A DNA stretch of 64,000 nucleotides, taken from NCBI RefSeq assembly GCF_002263215.1, contig NZ_NLFK01000006.1, positions 1 to 64,000 on the forward strand, written 5' to 3'. The DNA is from Actinobacillus seminis (GTDB taxonomy: Bacteria > Pseudomonadota > Gammaproteobacteria > Enterobacterales > Pasteurellaceae). Made by a program: the position numbers and the translations under genes. The notes beneath the pieces were generated by a model. It ran no database searches. It was not told where the DNA came from and saw nothing but the letters and a program-made list of their open reading frames with translations. Below, one piece after another: positions 1-9,173 of this stretch (its first letter is position 1; every line of letters starts with the position of its first letter).

Positions 1-28
1 AGAATACATATATTGACATTTTAGAGAC

Positions 29-1888
29 ATGATTATGAGAAGTTTAAGATATTTTGCACAAAAATACGTTGAATGGGTTGTTCGTTTAGGAAAATTGAAA
101 TTTTCGTTGTTAGGGGTTAGCGTTCTTGCTATTTTTGCGCTGTGTACTCAAATCGTTATCAGTTTGAGTATTATTGGGCGAATTTATTGGGATGATATTG
201 TACGATCTATCGTATTCGGTTTAATTTCCGCGCCTTTTGTGATCTATTTCTTTACACTGTTAGTTGAAAAATTAGAAAAATCACGCCTTAATTTAGCCAA
301 ATTAGTTGGAAATTTAAGAGAAGAGGTTTCTGAACGCGTAGTGGCGGAGCGAAAATTATCCATTGCACTAAGTGATCTGGAAAAAAATCATCGAGATAAG
401 ACCGCACTTATGGCGACGATTAGCCATGAATTAAGAACACCACTGAACGGAATTATCGGCTTAAGTCAAATATTACTTGATGGACAATTGAATGAGCAGC
501 AGCGTAACTATTTGAAAACCATTAATGTCAGCGCGATTTCCCTTGGGCATATTTTCAGCGACATTATTGATTTACAAAAAATTGATGCGCAAAGCATTAA
601 ATTAAATGTAAAAGAAGTGGATGTATATAGTTTCTTAAATGATATCACTAATTTTGCGATGCTCTTAGCAGAACAAAAGCGATTGCATTTTGATTTTCAT
701 TTTGCAGCAAATTTACCACATTGGTTAATGTTGGATCGTGCAAGACTAAGCCAAGTGTTATGGAATTTGATTAATAACGCGGTGAAATTTACTTTCAAAG
801 GGAGTATTCGTTTAGATGTGAAACGTGTTTCTGAAACGGAATATGCTTTCTTTATTTCGGATACGGGGATTGGTATTCCTGTGGAGGAGTTGGATAATAT
901 TTTTAAAATGTATTATCAAGTTAAATCCAGCGAACACAAATACGGCGGAAGTGGCATTGGGCTTGCGGTATCAAAAACTATAGCGCAATTAATGGGGGGG
1001 GATCTTAAAGCTTATAGTGAATATGGTAACGGTTCAACATTTACATTGATCATTCGCGCAGAGGAAGTGAATAAACCATACGATACTCAAGCGTCGGGAT
1101 CGCAAACGATGACGATTTTGTTAGTTGAAGATATTGAAGTTAATATAATTGTAGCAAAATCTCTATTGGAAAAATTGGGGCATAATGTTGATGTGGCTAT
1201 GACCGGTAAAGAAGCCATTCAAAAATTTGAACAAAATTATTACGACTTGATTTTATTGGATATTCAACTTCCTGATATGTCCGGCTTTGATATTGCCGCA
1301 CATTTACGTCGTAATTATGAGGACGGCGTATATGACTTTTTACCGCCATTGGTAGCATTTACTGCCAATGTTATGCAGGATAAATCGGAATATTTACAAA
1401 AAGGTATGGATGATGTGTTACGCAAACCGATTTTATTAGATGAATTAGCACAATGTTTTTCTTCACATTTTGACGAAACTCTTGCTTTAGATGTTCCGCT
1501 ACCAGACCCCGAAACTTCCGATGACGAAGTTGTCGATTATGTGATGATTAAAGAATTGGTTGATATTTTGGGTGGCGAATTTGTGTATAAGAATTTGAAG
1601 TTGTTTAAAGAAACAATGCCGAGTTACCTTGCAGAATTATCTCAAGCATATCAAATCTATCTCCAAGATCATCAAACACACCAAGAAGTCGCTTCCATTG
1701 CGCATAAAATTAAGGGCGCCGCGGCATCTGTCGGCTTGAAACGTTTGCAAAAAGTAGCATCCGAAGCACAAAATTCAGAATTGCCGAAATGGGAGGTCCA
1801 TATTGATGAATGGATTAACCAACTTACGCAATCCTGGCTTCATGATGTAGAAGAATTAGCCGATTGGCTAAATAAAATTGGCAAGTAA
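29..1888 (+). CDS. arcB: Aerobic respiration control hybrid sensor kinase ArcB
   Basis: Membrane sensor kinase of the Arc two-component system, which signals quinone redox state to ArcA. Two hydrophobic segments lie at about residues 25-50 and 58-79, followed by a coiled linker (80-120). The H-box HELRTP has the phospho-accepting His at about 133. The ATPase domain has the N-box (WNLINNAVKF, about 245-254), DTGIGIP (278-284) and GSGIGLAV (307-314). A receiver domain has its phospho-Asp at about 411 (LLDIQLPD). A C-terminal Hpt domain has AHKIKGAAASVG, with His at about 559. At 619 residues it is much shorter than E. coli ArcB (778) because the linker has no room for a PAS domain, as known for H. 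influenzae ArcB. An in-frame run of eight G lies at 994-1001. The start could also be the ATG at 35. The cydAB operon, a classical ArcA target, lies at the other end of the window. Confidence 0.95.
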   Translation: MIMRSLRYFAQKYVEWVVRLGKLKFSLLGVSVLAIFALCTQIVISLSIIGRIYWDDIVRSIVFGLISAPFVIYFFTLLVEKLEKSRLNLAKLVGNLREEVSERVVAERKLSIALSDLEKNHRDKTALMATISHELRTPLNGIIGLSQILLDGQLNEQQRNYLKTINVSAISLGHIFSDIIDLQKIDAQSIKLNVKEVDVYSFLNDITNFAMLLAEQKRLHFDFHFAANLPHWLMLDRARLSQVLWNLINNAVKFTFKGSIRLDVKRVSETEYAFFISDTGIGIPVEELDNIFKMYYQVKSSEHKYGGSGIGLAVSKTIAQLMGGDLKAYSEYGNGSTFTLIIRAEEVNKPYDTQASGSQTMTILLVEDIEVNIIVAKSLLEKLGHNVDVAMTGKEAIQKFEQNYYDLILLDIQLPDMSGFDIAAHLRRNYEDGVYDFLPPLVAFTANVMQDKSEYLQKGMDDVLRKPILLDELAQCFSSHFDETLALDVPLPDPETSDDEVVDYVMIKELVDILGGEFVYKNLKLFKETMPSYLAELSQAYQIYLQDHQTHQEVASIAHKIKGAAASVGLKRLQKVASEAQNSELPKWEVHIDEWINQLTQSWLHDVEELADWLNKIGK

Positions 1889-2393
1889 CAGGTTGTGTAA
1901 ATTAAAAAGTCGGTTAATATTTATCAACCTCTGATATTTAGAGGCTGTGAGCGAATTTTATTTTGTTTCCACCGTAGCAGCTTAAACATTTTAGTTGGAA
2001 TTTACTTTATTTCGTATCATTAACCTTAGGTAGATATCGGTTTATTAATTGCTTTCATTAGCGCCTTTGTTCTCACTATGATATTGGCTGCGAGAGCTAA
2101 ATCGAAATAACCTTCTTTTTATAATGACCGCAAATTAAAGTACAATCATTTTTTGGTGTTTTGAAATTAATATTTCAAACTGAGACAGCCTCTTAAGCGT
2201 TCAGCATCTCTCTGTTACAAATTGTATTTTTGACAGCAAAACATTTCTCAAGTAGCCTTTTTCTCAAAAAATTTTTGCAAAAATTTGATCATCGCCACAA
2301 AAATGAAATTTATTTTTCATTTGTATTTCATTTGGAATAAAAATGTGATTATATACTGCAAAACCAAGTGAGTTACTTTGTTAGGAGATGAAT
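1889..2393 (+). promoter_or_regulatory. iol leader with two TGAAA-N6-TTTCA palindromes
   Basis: About 500 bases without a gene between arcB and iolD. Two inverted repeats share the form TGAAA-N6-TTTCA. One is at 2160-2179 (TTTGAAAT-TAAT-ATTTCAAA). The other is at 2301-2322 (AAATGAAA-TTTATT-TTTCATTT), followed by a third half-site TTTCATTT at 2326-2333 in an 11-base direct repeat. The second sits about 70 bases before the iolD start. The arrangement suggests operators for a local repressor or activator of the inositol genes. IolR-type RpiR regulators are one possibility, but no regulator is identifiable in the window except the broken AraC-type gene downstream. No promoter boxes are convincing. 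Confidence 0.5.
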
Positions 2394-4334
2394 ATGAAAA
2401 CCGTCAGACTTACTGTAGCACAAGCATTAGTAAAATTTCTTGATAATCAATATATCGAATTTGATGGTAAGGTCACTAAATTTGTAGAGGGCATTTTTAG
2501 TATTTTTGGACATGGAAATGTGCTGGGTTTAGGACAAGCGCTGGAGCAAGATTGTGGCGGTCTTATTGTTCGACAAGGGCGTAATGAGCAAGGAATGGCA
2601 CACGTGGCGATAGGATTTGCCAAACAAAAATTGCGTAAGCAGATTTATGCTTGTACCTCTTCCGTCGGTCCGGGGGCGGCAAATATGATTACTGCCGCGG
2701 CGACTGCTACGGCTAACCGTATTCCACTTCTATTATTGCCGGGGGATGTTTTTGCAACTCGTCAACCCGATCCGGTCTTGCAACAAATTGAGCAAACCCA
2801 TGATTTAAGTATTAGTACGAATGATGCTTTTCGTGCTGTCTGTAAATATTGGGATCGTGTAAGTCGCCCTGAACAATTGATGAGTGCTTGTATTAATGCC
2901 ATGCGCGTATTGACAGATCCGGCGGAAACCGGTGCGGTAACCATTGCTTTGCCGCAAGATGTACAAGCAGAAGCTTATGATTTTCCTGAATCATTTTTAC
3001 AAAAACGTATTCATCGCATTGAGCGTACATTACCAACGGAACCAATGTTACAAGATGCATTAGCATTAATCCAATGCAAGAAAAAACCGTTGATTATTTG
3101 TGGCGGCGGTGTGCGTTATTCTGAAGCGGCGGAACAATTAAAAGCTTTCGCTGAAACCTATCGTATTCCGTTTGCTGAAACCCAAGCGGGGAAAAGTGCG
3201 GTGATTTCCGAGCATGAATTAAATGTTGGCGGTGTAGGGGAAACCGGTTGCTTATCTGCAAACTTACTGGCTAAAGAAGCGGATTTAGTGATTGGTATTG
3301 GTACGCGATATACGGATTTTACTACTTCATCTAAATGGATTTTCCAAAACCCGGATGTTGCCTATTTGAACATTAATGTGGCACGTTTTGATGCGTATAA
3401 ATTGGATGGGGTACAAGTGACCGCTGATGCGAAGGAAACATTGCAAAAATTGACCGCACTTTTAGCGACAACAGGCTATCAAGCACAATGGGGTAAGCAA
3501 ATTGCAGAGGCGAAAAAACAATTTACACAGGAGTTAGAGCGCGTATATCACGCTACTTATACCGGCAAAGATTTTGTGCCTGAAGTTAATGACCGCTTAA
3601 ATCGAGACGCAGTATTTGCTGAATTTATTGAGTTGACTAAATCTTGTTTAACGCAAAGTCGTGTATTAGGTATTTTAAATGAAACCTTAGGTGAAAATGA
3701 TGTGATTGTTGGCGCAGCGGGCAGTCTTCCCGGTGATTTACAACGGACATGGCAATCAAAAGGCGTTAATACGTATCATCTTGAATATGGTTATTCTTGT
3801 ATGGGATATGAGATTGCGGCATCGTTAGGTGCGAAATTAGCAGAGCCGCAACGTGATGTTTATACTTTGTTGGGTGATGGTTCTTACATGATGTTACATT
3901 CTGAATTGGTAACATCTGTTCAAGAGAAGAAAAAAATTAATGTGGTGTTATTTGATAATATGACTAACGGTTGTATTAATAATTTACAAATCGGTAATGG
4001 CATGGACAGTTTTGGTACGGAATTCCGTTTTAGAAACGAGCAAACCAACCAACTGGATGGGGCTTTTGTACCAGTAGATTTTGCTATGAATGCTGCCTCT
4101 TACGGTTGTAAAACCTACAAAGTGACCAATGAAGAAGAATTACGTTTTGCGTTGGAAGATGCGAAAAAACAAATTGTTTCTACATTGATTGATGTAAAAG
4201 TATTACCAAAAACCATGGTACATGGTTATGGCAGTTGGTGGCATGTGGGGGTGGCGGAAGTTTCTGAAAAAGAAACGATTCGTGAAGCCTATGAAAATTC
4301 AGTGAAACGAATTGACGAAGCAAGACGTTATTAA
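2394..4334 (+). CDS. iolD: 3D-(3,5/4)-trihydroxycyclohexane-1,2-dione hydrolase IolD
   Basis: ThDP-dependent enzyme of myo-inositol catabolism that opens the ring of the diketone made by IolE, giving 5-deoxyglucuronate. The order is the usual ThDP-enzyme one: N-terminal pyrimidine-binding domain, a central domain (about 210-350), and a C-terminal ThDP domain with the GDGS motif around residue 500 and the N-containing motif about 27 residues later ([10 protein letters not shown]). Length (about 646) is normal for IolD. An ATG at 2388 abuts the Shine-Dalgarno sequence AGGAG (2383-2387), so the ATG at 2394, six bases after it, is the better start. It leads an iolD-iolE-iolG set. The product needs IolB, IolC and IolA downstream, none of which is in this window. 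Confidence 0.94.
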   Translation: MKTVRLTVAQALVKFLDNQYIEFDGKVTKFVEGIFSIFGHGNVLGLGQALEQDCGGLIVRQGRNEQGMAHVAIGFAKQKLRKQIYACTSSVGPGAANMITAAATATANRIPLLLLPGDVFATRQPDPVLQQIEQTHDLSISTNDAFRAVCKYWDRVSRPEQLMSACINAMRVLTDPAETGAVTIALPQDVQAEAYDFPESFLQKRIHRIERTLPTEPMLQDALALIQCKKKPLIICGGGVRYSEAAEQLKAFAETYRIPFAETQAGKSAVISEHELNVGGVGETGCLSANLLAKEADLVIGIGTRYTDFTTSSKWIFQNPDVAYLNINVARFDAYKLDGVQVTADAKETLQKLTALLATTGYQAQWGKQIAEAKKQFTQELERVYHATYTGKDFVPEVNDRLNRDAVFAEFIELTKSCLTQSRVLGILNETLGENDVIVGAAGSLPGDLQRTWQSKGVNTYHLEYGYSCMGYEIAASLGAKLAEPQRDVYTLLGDGSYMMLHSELVTSVQEKKKINVVLFDNMTNGCINNLQIGNGMDSFGTEFRFRNEQTNQLDGAFVPVDFAMNAASYGCKTYKVTNEEELRFALEDAKKQIVSTLIDVKVLPKTMVHGYGSWWHVGVAEVSEKETIREAYENSVKRIDEARRY

Positions 4335-4397
4335 TTTATGCGGTGGGCATGATGCCTGCTAAACACAGTTTAATCATTCTTATAGAAGGACAACAAT

Positions 4398-5294
4398 ATG
4401 AAAGCTGAAAACGTGAAATTGGGCATTGCGCCGATTGGTTGGACAAATGATGATTTGCCTGAATTAGGTTCGGAGAATACTTTTGAACAATGCGTGAGTG
4501 AAATGGCGTTGGCAGGCTACGTCGGCTGTGAAGTGGGTAATAAATATCCGCGTGATGTAGAGGTATTGAAACATAAACTGGATGTTCGCGGTATTCAAAT
4601 TTGTAATGCTTGGTTTAGTACCTTCTTTGTTAACGGTAAAAAAGAAGAAACTATTGCCGAATTTATTAGACATCGTGACTTTTTATATGCCATGGGGGCA
4701 AAAGTGATTGGTTGCTCTGAACAAAGCAGAAGTATTCAAGGACAGAAAAAAGCGATCTTTAAAGAAAAAACCGTTTTCACTGAAGCCGAATGGCAATTAT
4801 TGGCGGAAGGATATAACGAGTTAGCTAAATTAGCCGCAGAAAAAGGCATGAAAGTGTCTTTACATCACCATATGGGTACGGGTATTCAAACACCAGAAGA
4901 AATTGATAAATATATGGAAATTACGAATGATGATGTGTATTTGTTATTCGATTCCGGTCATATTTACTATTCTGAAGGTAGCCAAGAAGTAATGTTGCAA
5001 GTGTTGGAAAAATATGTGGATCGTATTGTACATGTCCACTTAAAAGATGTGCGTGATGAAGTTGTGGCGGAAGTGAAGGCCAACGATTTGAGCTTCTTGG
5101 AAGGTGTGAAAAAAGGTACTTTCACCGTACCGGGCGATGGTGTGATTGATTTTAAACCAATTTTTGAGATTTTGGATAAACACAATTACAAAGGTTGGAT
5201 GGTCGTCGAAGCCGAACAAGATCCGGCGTTAGCGAATCCGTTCGAATATGCGGTAAAAGGTCGTAAATACATTCGTGAAGTTGCAGGAGTTTAA
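4398..5294 (+). CDS. iolE: Inosose dehydratase IolE
   Basis: Dehydrates scyllo-inosose (2-keto-myo-inositol) to the diketone used by IolD. The 298-residue protein is a xylose-isomerase-like TIM barrel. It opens with the family signature [16 protein letters not shown], and shows [17 protein letters not shown] and [13 protein letters not shown], which carry metal-binding acidic and His residues. HVHLKDVR and a GxGxIDF-like segment (PGDGVIDF) follow. It starts 63 bases after iolD, with AGGACA upstream, and ends one base before the start of iolG, so the two are probably translationally coupled. Function follows confidently from the family and from both neighbours. Confidence 0.94.
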   Translation: MKAENVKLGIAPIGWTNDDLPELGSENTFEQCVSEMALAGYVGCEVGNKYPRDVEVLKHKLDVRGIQICNAWFSTFFVNGKKEETIAEFIRHRDFLYAMGAKVIGCSEQSRSIQGQKKAIFKEKTVFTEAEWQLLAEGYNELAKLAAEKGMKVSLHHHMGTGIQTPEEIDKYMEITNDDVYLLFDSGHIYYSEGSQEVMLQVLEKYVDRIVHVHLKDVRDEVVAEVKANDLSFLEGVKKGTFTVPGDGVIDFKPIFEILDKHNYKGWMVVEAEQDPALANPFEYAVKGRKYIREVAGV

Positions 5295-5295
5295 C

Positions 5296-6306
5296 ATGAT
5301 TAAAGTAGGTATTATTGGTGCAGGTCGTATTGGTCGAGTACATTCTGAAAGTATTACTAAATATGTAAAAGGAGCGGAGATTAAAGCGATTTCGGATGTT
5401 CGTGTCACTGATGAATTGAAAACATGGGCGCAAGGAATGGGCATTCCTCATGTTTATGAAGATTATAATCAAATTTTACAAGATCCGGAAATTGATGCGG
5501 TATTAGTTTGTTCATCAACCAATACTCATGCGCCGATTTCTATTGCGGCGGCGAAAGCGGGTAAACATATTTTCTGTGAAAAACCGATTGATGCTGATGT
5601 AAGTCGTATTAAAGAAGTATTAGCTGAAGTGGAAAAAGCCGGCGTGAAGTTCCAAGTCGGTTTTAACCGTCGTTTTGACCACAACTTTAAAGCAATTAAA
5701 ACTCGAGTAGCAAACGGTGACATTGGCGAGCCACATTTAATTCGCGTCACTTCGCGCGATCCGGATGCGCCGCCAATTGAATATGTTAAAGTTTCCGGTG
5801 GAATGTTCTTTGACATGACCATTCATGATTTTGATATGGTTCGTTATCTTTCTGGTAGTGAAGTAATCGAAGTTTATGCGGCAGGCGGCGTTTTGGTTAA
5901 TCCTGAAATTGGTAAAGCCGGCGATATTGATACCGCCGTGATTACCTTAAAATTGGCTAATGGTGCAATTGCGGTGATTGATAACAGTCGTAAAGCGGTT
6001 TATGGATATGATCAACGTGCCGAAGTATTTGGTTCAAAAGGTGCAGTTCAGACCCGCAACGATACAGACTCCACAGCGGTGTATTCTTGTGAAGCTGGCG
6101 TGATTGCGGAAAAACCAAAATATTTCTTCTTAGAACGTTATATGCAATCTTTTGCAGACGAAATGGCGTGCTTTGTGGATTCGGTGGTCAATAACAAACC
6201 AACTTTAGTCAATGGTAACGATGGTTTACAACCTGTATTAATTGCTATTGCAGCGAAAAAATCGTTGGATGAAGGACGTCCGGTGAAATTAAGCGAAGTG
6301 GCTTAA
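5296..6306 (+). CDS. iolG: myo-Inositol 2-dehydrogenase IolG
   Basis: NAD-dependent oxidation of myo-inositol to scyllo-inosose, the first catabolic step. It is a GFO/IDH/MocA-family enzyme of 336 residues. The N-terminal Rossmann motif is VGIIGAGRIG, the catalytic-lysine motif EKP lies at about residues 95-97 (FCEKPID), and GGMFFDMTIHDFDM is the substrate-domain signature. An in-frame GTG lies upstream at 5275, but the ATG at 5296 is preceded at six bases by AGGAG (5285-5289) and gives the family N-terminus (MIKVGIIG). It is last in the set; an intrinsic terminator follows at 6325-6349. Confidence 0.94.
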   Translation: MIKVGIIGAGRIGRVHSESITKYVKGAEIKAISDVRVTDELKTWAQGMGIPHVYEDYNQILQDPEIDAVLVCSSTNTHAPISIAAAKAGKHIFCEKPIDADVSRIKEVLAEVEKAGVKFQVGFNRRFDHNFKAIKTRVANGDIGEPHLIRVTSRDPDAPPIEYVKVSGGMFFDMTIHDFDMVRYLSGSEVIEVYAAGGVLVNPEIGKAGDIDTAVITLKLANGAIAVIDNSRKAVYGYDQRAEVFGSKGAVQTRNDTDSTAVYSCEAGVIAEKPKYFFLERYMQSFADEMACFVDSVVNNKPTLVNGNDGLQPVLIAIAAKKSLDEGRPVKLSEVA

Positions 6307-6324
6307 CTTTATCAGACAATCAGA

Positions 6325-6349
6325 GGCACGTGAATAACGTGCCTTTTTT
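6325..6349 (+). terminator. Intrinsic terminator after iolG
   Basis: GGCACGT (6325-6331) pairs with ACGTGCC (6337-6343) around a five-base loop and is followed by six T. It lies 18 bases after the iolG stop. Confidence 0.9.
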
Positions 6350-6386
6350 GTATGTGGGATAATATAAATTGTAAAAGGAGGTGCTG

Positions 6387-6899
6387 ATGCTGCAATATCT
6401 TCTTGAAGAAAATAAACATTCTATTTTGAGAATAATCGTTTACCGCAATTATTTCATTTATGTAATACAGAAACCATGCAACAGAATTTTCCTCGAGTCT
6501 TGCACAAGCATGATGATCGTCTTGAAATCGTATTTATTGTTAAAGGGCGAGGGATTCATTTAATCGGCGATGTTAAATATCATACCAAACCGGACGATAT
6601 TCTTATTTTTAATCGCGATATTATTCATGATGAAATGTCAGAATTGAATTCTGACATGGTCGAGATTTACATATTAAAGGCATGGAAAAAATCGGTTGTT
6701 TTATATTGAAGCGCCCAGTGATTTCCAGTGGTGATAAACACATGATGATTGAACAATTGTTAGCGATTTCGCTAACCGCACTTATTCGGTTGGCGGCGAG
6801 AGTATTGCTTGTATGCCAATGTTCAGTTTTCCTGAAAAAATGGAGGTGGAAGCGCCGAGAACGAGAGAGATTATCGAGAAAGAGTTATTGTGCAAATAA
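6387..6899 (+). pseudogene. Degraded AraC-family regulator (cupin domain only)
   Basis: Good initiation signals (AGGAGG at 6376-6381, ATG at 6387) lead into a frame that breaks almost at once. The frames 6387-6430, 6435-6709 and 6670-6800 together spell an AraC-type N-terminal sensory domain: NRLPQLFHLCNTETMQQ, then a cupin-like part with KHDDRLEIVFIVKGRG and DDILIFNRDIIHDE, then LHIKGMEK. At least three frame changes are needed, at about 6430, 6670 and 6695-6710. The C-terminal helix-turn-helix domain is missing. A last stretch ending at 6899, in yet another frame, reads RTYSVGGESIACMPMFSFP and may come from a different gene. The position after iolG suggests a lost inositol regulator, but this is inference. 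Some breaks sit at short homopolymers, yet the number of lesions and the absent HTH argue for real decay. Confidence 0.7.
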
Positions 6900-6973
6900 A
6901 AATATGAGCGGGACAATTTAAGCAAAAGTGCGGAGCAAAGTGATCTGACTAAGAACAGGGAAACTATTTAAAG

Positions 6974-7009
6974 GACTGAGCTTGATATTGTATTGAACTC
7001 AGTCTTTTT
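6974..7009 (+). terminator. Intrinsic terminator after the AraC remnant
   Basis: GACTGAG (6974-6980) pairs with CTCAGTC (6998-7004), followed by a T run. From here to the clpX stop (7182) I see no gene. Confidence 0.7.
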
Positions 7010-7181
7010 AGTTTTAATTGAATTCATTCTTTATTGTAGTAACGCACATCTTCATTGATTACCTGTTTGAGGGGATCAATGTGGTTAAAGATGTTTCTGT
7101 AAAAATCTGCACCTTAATCGCTTGGAAAGTCAGCCCAACTTTCGGGGGCAGATAAATGAATGATCACTCTTTTCTACAATC

Positions 7182-8417
7182 TTATTGCGCAAACTCCAAT
7201 ATGAGAGGTTCGTTTTTCATTACACTGGACTCGGTGACCACTACTTTCTGTAATTTCCCCAAGGATGGAAGATCATACATGGTATTCAATAGCAAACTTT
7301 CTACAATGGAACGCAATCCGCGTGCACCGGTTTTACGTTCTAAGGCTTTCTTCGCCATCGCTACCAGAGCCTCCTGAGTAAATTCCAAACTCACATCCTC
7401 TAAATTAAATAACGCTTGATATTGTTTAGTTAGCGCATTTTTCGGTTCGGTTAAAATTTTGATTAGTGCTTCTTCATCCAACTCGCTTAACGGCGCGATC
7501 ACCGGCAAACGCCCGATAAATTCTGGAATTAAACCAAATTTCATCAAGTCGTCCGGTTCCACTTGGTTAAATAATTCCGTCAATGTTGCCTTATCGGCCT
7601 CGCCTTTGACTTCTGCACCAAAACCGATTCCGCTGCCTACGTGTACGCGTTTTTCGATAATTTTATCCAATCCGGCAAATGCCCCGCCGCAAATAAATAA
7701 AATCTTAGATGTATCGATTTTTAACATTTCCTGCTGCGGATGTTTGCGTCCACCTTGTGGCGGAATGGAAGCAATGGTTCCCTCCACCAATTTTAACAAG
7801 GCTTGTTGCACACCTTCGCCGGACACATCACGGGTGATTGAGGGATTTTCAGATTTACGCGTAATTTTATCGATTTCGTCAATATAAATAATCCCTTGCT
7901 CCGCGCGTTCAATATCATAATCGCAACTTTGCAATAATTTTTGCAGCACGTTTTCTACATCTTCGCCCACATAACCCGCTTCAGTTAAAGTGGTTGCATC
8001 AGCCATAGCAAAAGGCACCTTCAACATCCGCGCCATGGTTTCCGCTAATAAGGTTTTCCCACTGCCCGTTGGACCAATCAGCAAAATATTACTTTTGCCC
8101 AACTCTACGTTATCAATTTTATGCGCCGCGCGTTGACGTTTATAATGGTTATATACCGCTACCGCCAATACTTTTTTCGCATGATCTTGACCGATAACAT
8201 AATCATCTAAATGGGCGCGAATTTCGTGTGGCGTTGGTAATTTTGCCAACATACCGCTTTCTTCTTCCGCCGGTGTTTCCGCTTCATTGCTCAACATATC
8301 GTGACATAATTCGATACATTCGTTGCAAATATAGCCTGACGTACCGGCAATTAATTTCTCAACTTCTTTTTGTTCTTTACCGCAAAAAGAACAATGCAGA
8401 TCTTTCTCCATAGTCAT
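7182..8417 (-). CDS. clpX: ATP-dependent Clp protease ATP-binding subunit ClpX
   Basis: AAA+ unfoldase that feeds substrates to ClpP in the cytoplasm. An N-terminal C4 zinc-binding domain (CSFCGK ... CNEC) covers about residues 10-40. Walker A is GPTGSGKT (about 114-121) and Walker [11 protein letters not shown]. The IGF loop that docks on ClpP is visible in [10 protein letters not shown], and a sensor-2 arginine lies in [10 protein letters not shown]. Length (411) is typical. An alternative start at Met3 (8411) cannot be excluded. It follows clpP by only 12 bases and is surely co-transcribed with it. lon does not follow, unlike in E. coli, but lies 37 kb away. Confidence 0.97.
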   Translation of the reverse strand: MTMEKDLHCSFCGKEQKEVEKLIAGTSGYICNECIELCHDMLSNEAETPAEEESGMLAKLPTPHEIRAHLDDYVIGQDHAKKVLAVAVYNHYKRQRAAHKIDNVELGKSNILLIGPTGSGKTLLAETMARMLKVPFAMADATTLTEAGYVGEDVENVLQKLLQSCDYDIERAEQGIIYIDEIDKITRKSENPSITRDVSGEGVQQALLKLVEGTIASIPPQGGRKHPQQEMLKIDTSKILFICGGAFAGLDKIIEKRVHVGSGIGFGAEVKGEADKATLTELFNQVEPDDLMKFGLIPEFIGRLPVIAPLSELDEEALIKILTEPKNALTKQYQALFNLEDVSLEFTQEALVAMAKKALERKTGARGLRSIVESLLLNTMYDLPSLGKLQKVVVTESSVMKNEPLILEFAQ

Positions 8418-8429
8418 GCTTATTTCACC

Positions 8430-9011
8430 CTATCGTTGAACCAACACATCATCCACCAAACCGTATAGTTTAGCTTCTTGTGCCGACATAAAATTATCCC
8501 GATCCGTATCGCGCTCAATTTTCTTGATAGATTGACCGGTATGAAACGCCAAACGATCATTTAAAGCATGCTTAATTTTTAGGATTTCTTGTGCATGAAT
8601 TTGAATATCCGAGGCTTGACCACGGAAACCGCCTAATGGTTGATGGATCATCACGCGCGCATTCGGCAATGCTGCCCGTTTACCGGCAGCACCTGCAGCT
8701 AACAAAAAAGCCCCCATGGAACAAGCTTGACCGATACATAAGGTGCGCACGTCCGGCTTAATAAATTGCATCGTATCATAAATCGCCATACCCGCAGTCA
8801 CCGAACCACCGGGAGAGTTAATATAAATATTGATGTCTTTTTCCGGATTTTCCGATTCTAAAAAAAGTAACTGCGCTACAATTAAATTCGCCATATGATC
8901 TTCGACCTCACCACTTAAAAAAATCACACGTTCTTTTAATAAACGGGAATAAATATCATAAGAACGCTCGCCGCGTGAGGTTTGCTCAACAACCATAGGG
9001 ATTAAACTCAT
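8430..9011 (-). CDS. clpP: ATP-dependent Clp protease proteolytic subunit ClpP
   Basis: Self-compartmentalising serine protease, tetradecameric, partner of ClpX. The catalytic Ser is in GQACSMGAF, the His in MIHQPLGGF and the Asp in [11 protein letters not shown]. An upstream ATG at 9023 exists, but the ATG at 9011 is preceded at good spacing by GGAG and gives the usual [11 protein letters not shown]-terminus and 193 residues. It is first gene of clpP-clpX. The sequence upstream has no clear sigma-32 boxes, in contrast to lon in this window; a TAGAAT -10-like hexamer lies at about 9053-9058 on the minus strand. Confidence 0.97.
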   Translation of the reverse strand: MSLIPMVVEQTSRGERSYDIYSRLLKERVIFLSGEVEDHMANLIVAQLLFLESENPEKDINIYINSPGGSVTAGMAIYDTMQFIKPDVRTLCIGQACSMGAFLLAAGAAGKRAALPNARVMIHQPLGGFRGQASDIQIHAQEILKIKHALNDRLAFHTGQSIKKIERDTDRDNFMSAQEAKLYGLVDDVLVQR

Positions 9012-9113
9012 TTTTATCTCCATTTCTTATTCAAAATTTTCACATCTGATTATTCTACCTGAAAAATCCGTTTTTGCCTAAATGAAATCTATGTGCTTGA
9101 TGATGCTAAAAAG

Positions 9114-9142
9114 AAAAGTGCGGTCATTTTGATCGCACTTTT
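9114..9142 (-). terminator. Terminator built from an inverted uptake-signal pair (purL)
   Basis: AAAAGTGCG (from 9114) pairs with CGCACTTTT (to 9142). The left arm carries the uptake core AAGTGCGGT (9116-9124). Read on the minus strand it ends in T-rich sequence, 30-60 bases after the purL stop. Confidence 0.75.
9116..9124 (+). repeat. DNA uptake signal sequence (representative copy)
   Basis: AAGTGCGGT, the Haemophilus-type uptake core used in natural transformation of this family. Other copies in either orientation include 3453-3461, 21283-21291, 29979-29987, 30014-30022, 41666-41674, 41682-41690 and several in tamB and pmbA. Many lie as closely spaced inverted pairs beyond stop codons and double as terminators. 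Confidence 0.95.
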
Positions 9143-9173
9143 GTGCTATTTTATGATCTAAGTTGACGCTTGA

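Noticed and set aside
7010-7181. Possible IS end in the gap between the AraC remnant and clpX (CTTGGAAAGTCAGCCC region)
   Set aside because: It loosely recalls some IS termini, but I found no paired end or transposase fragment.
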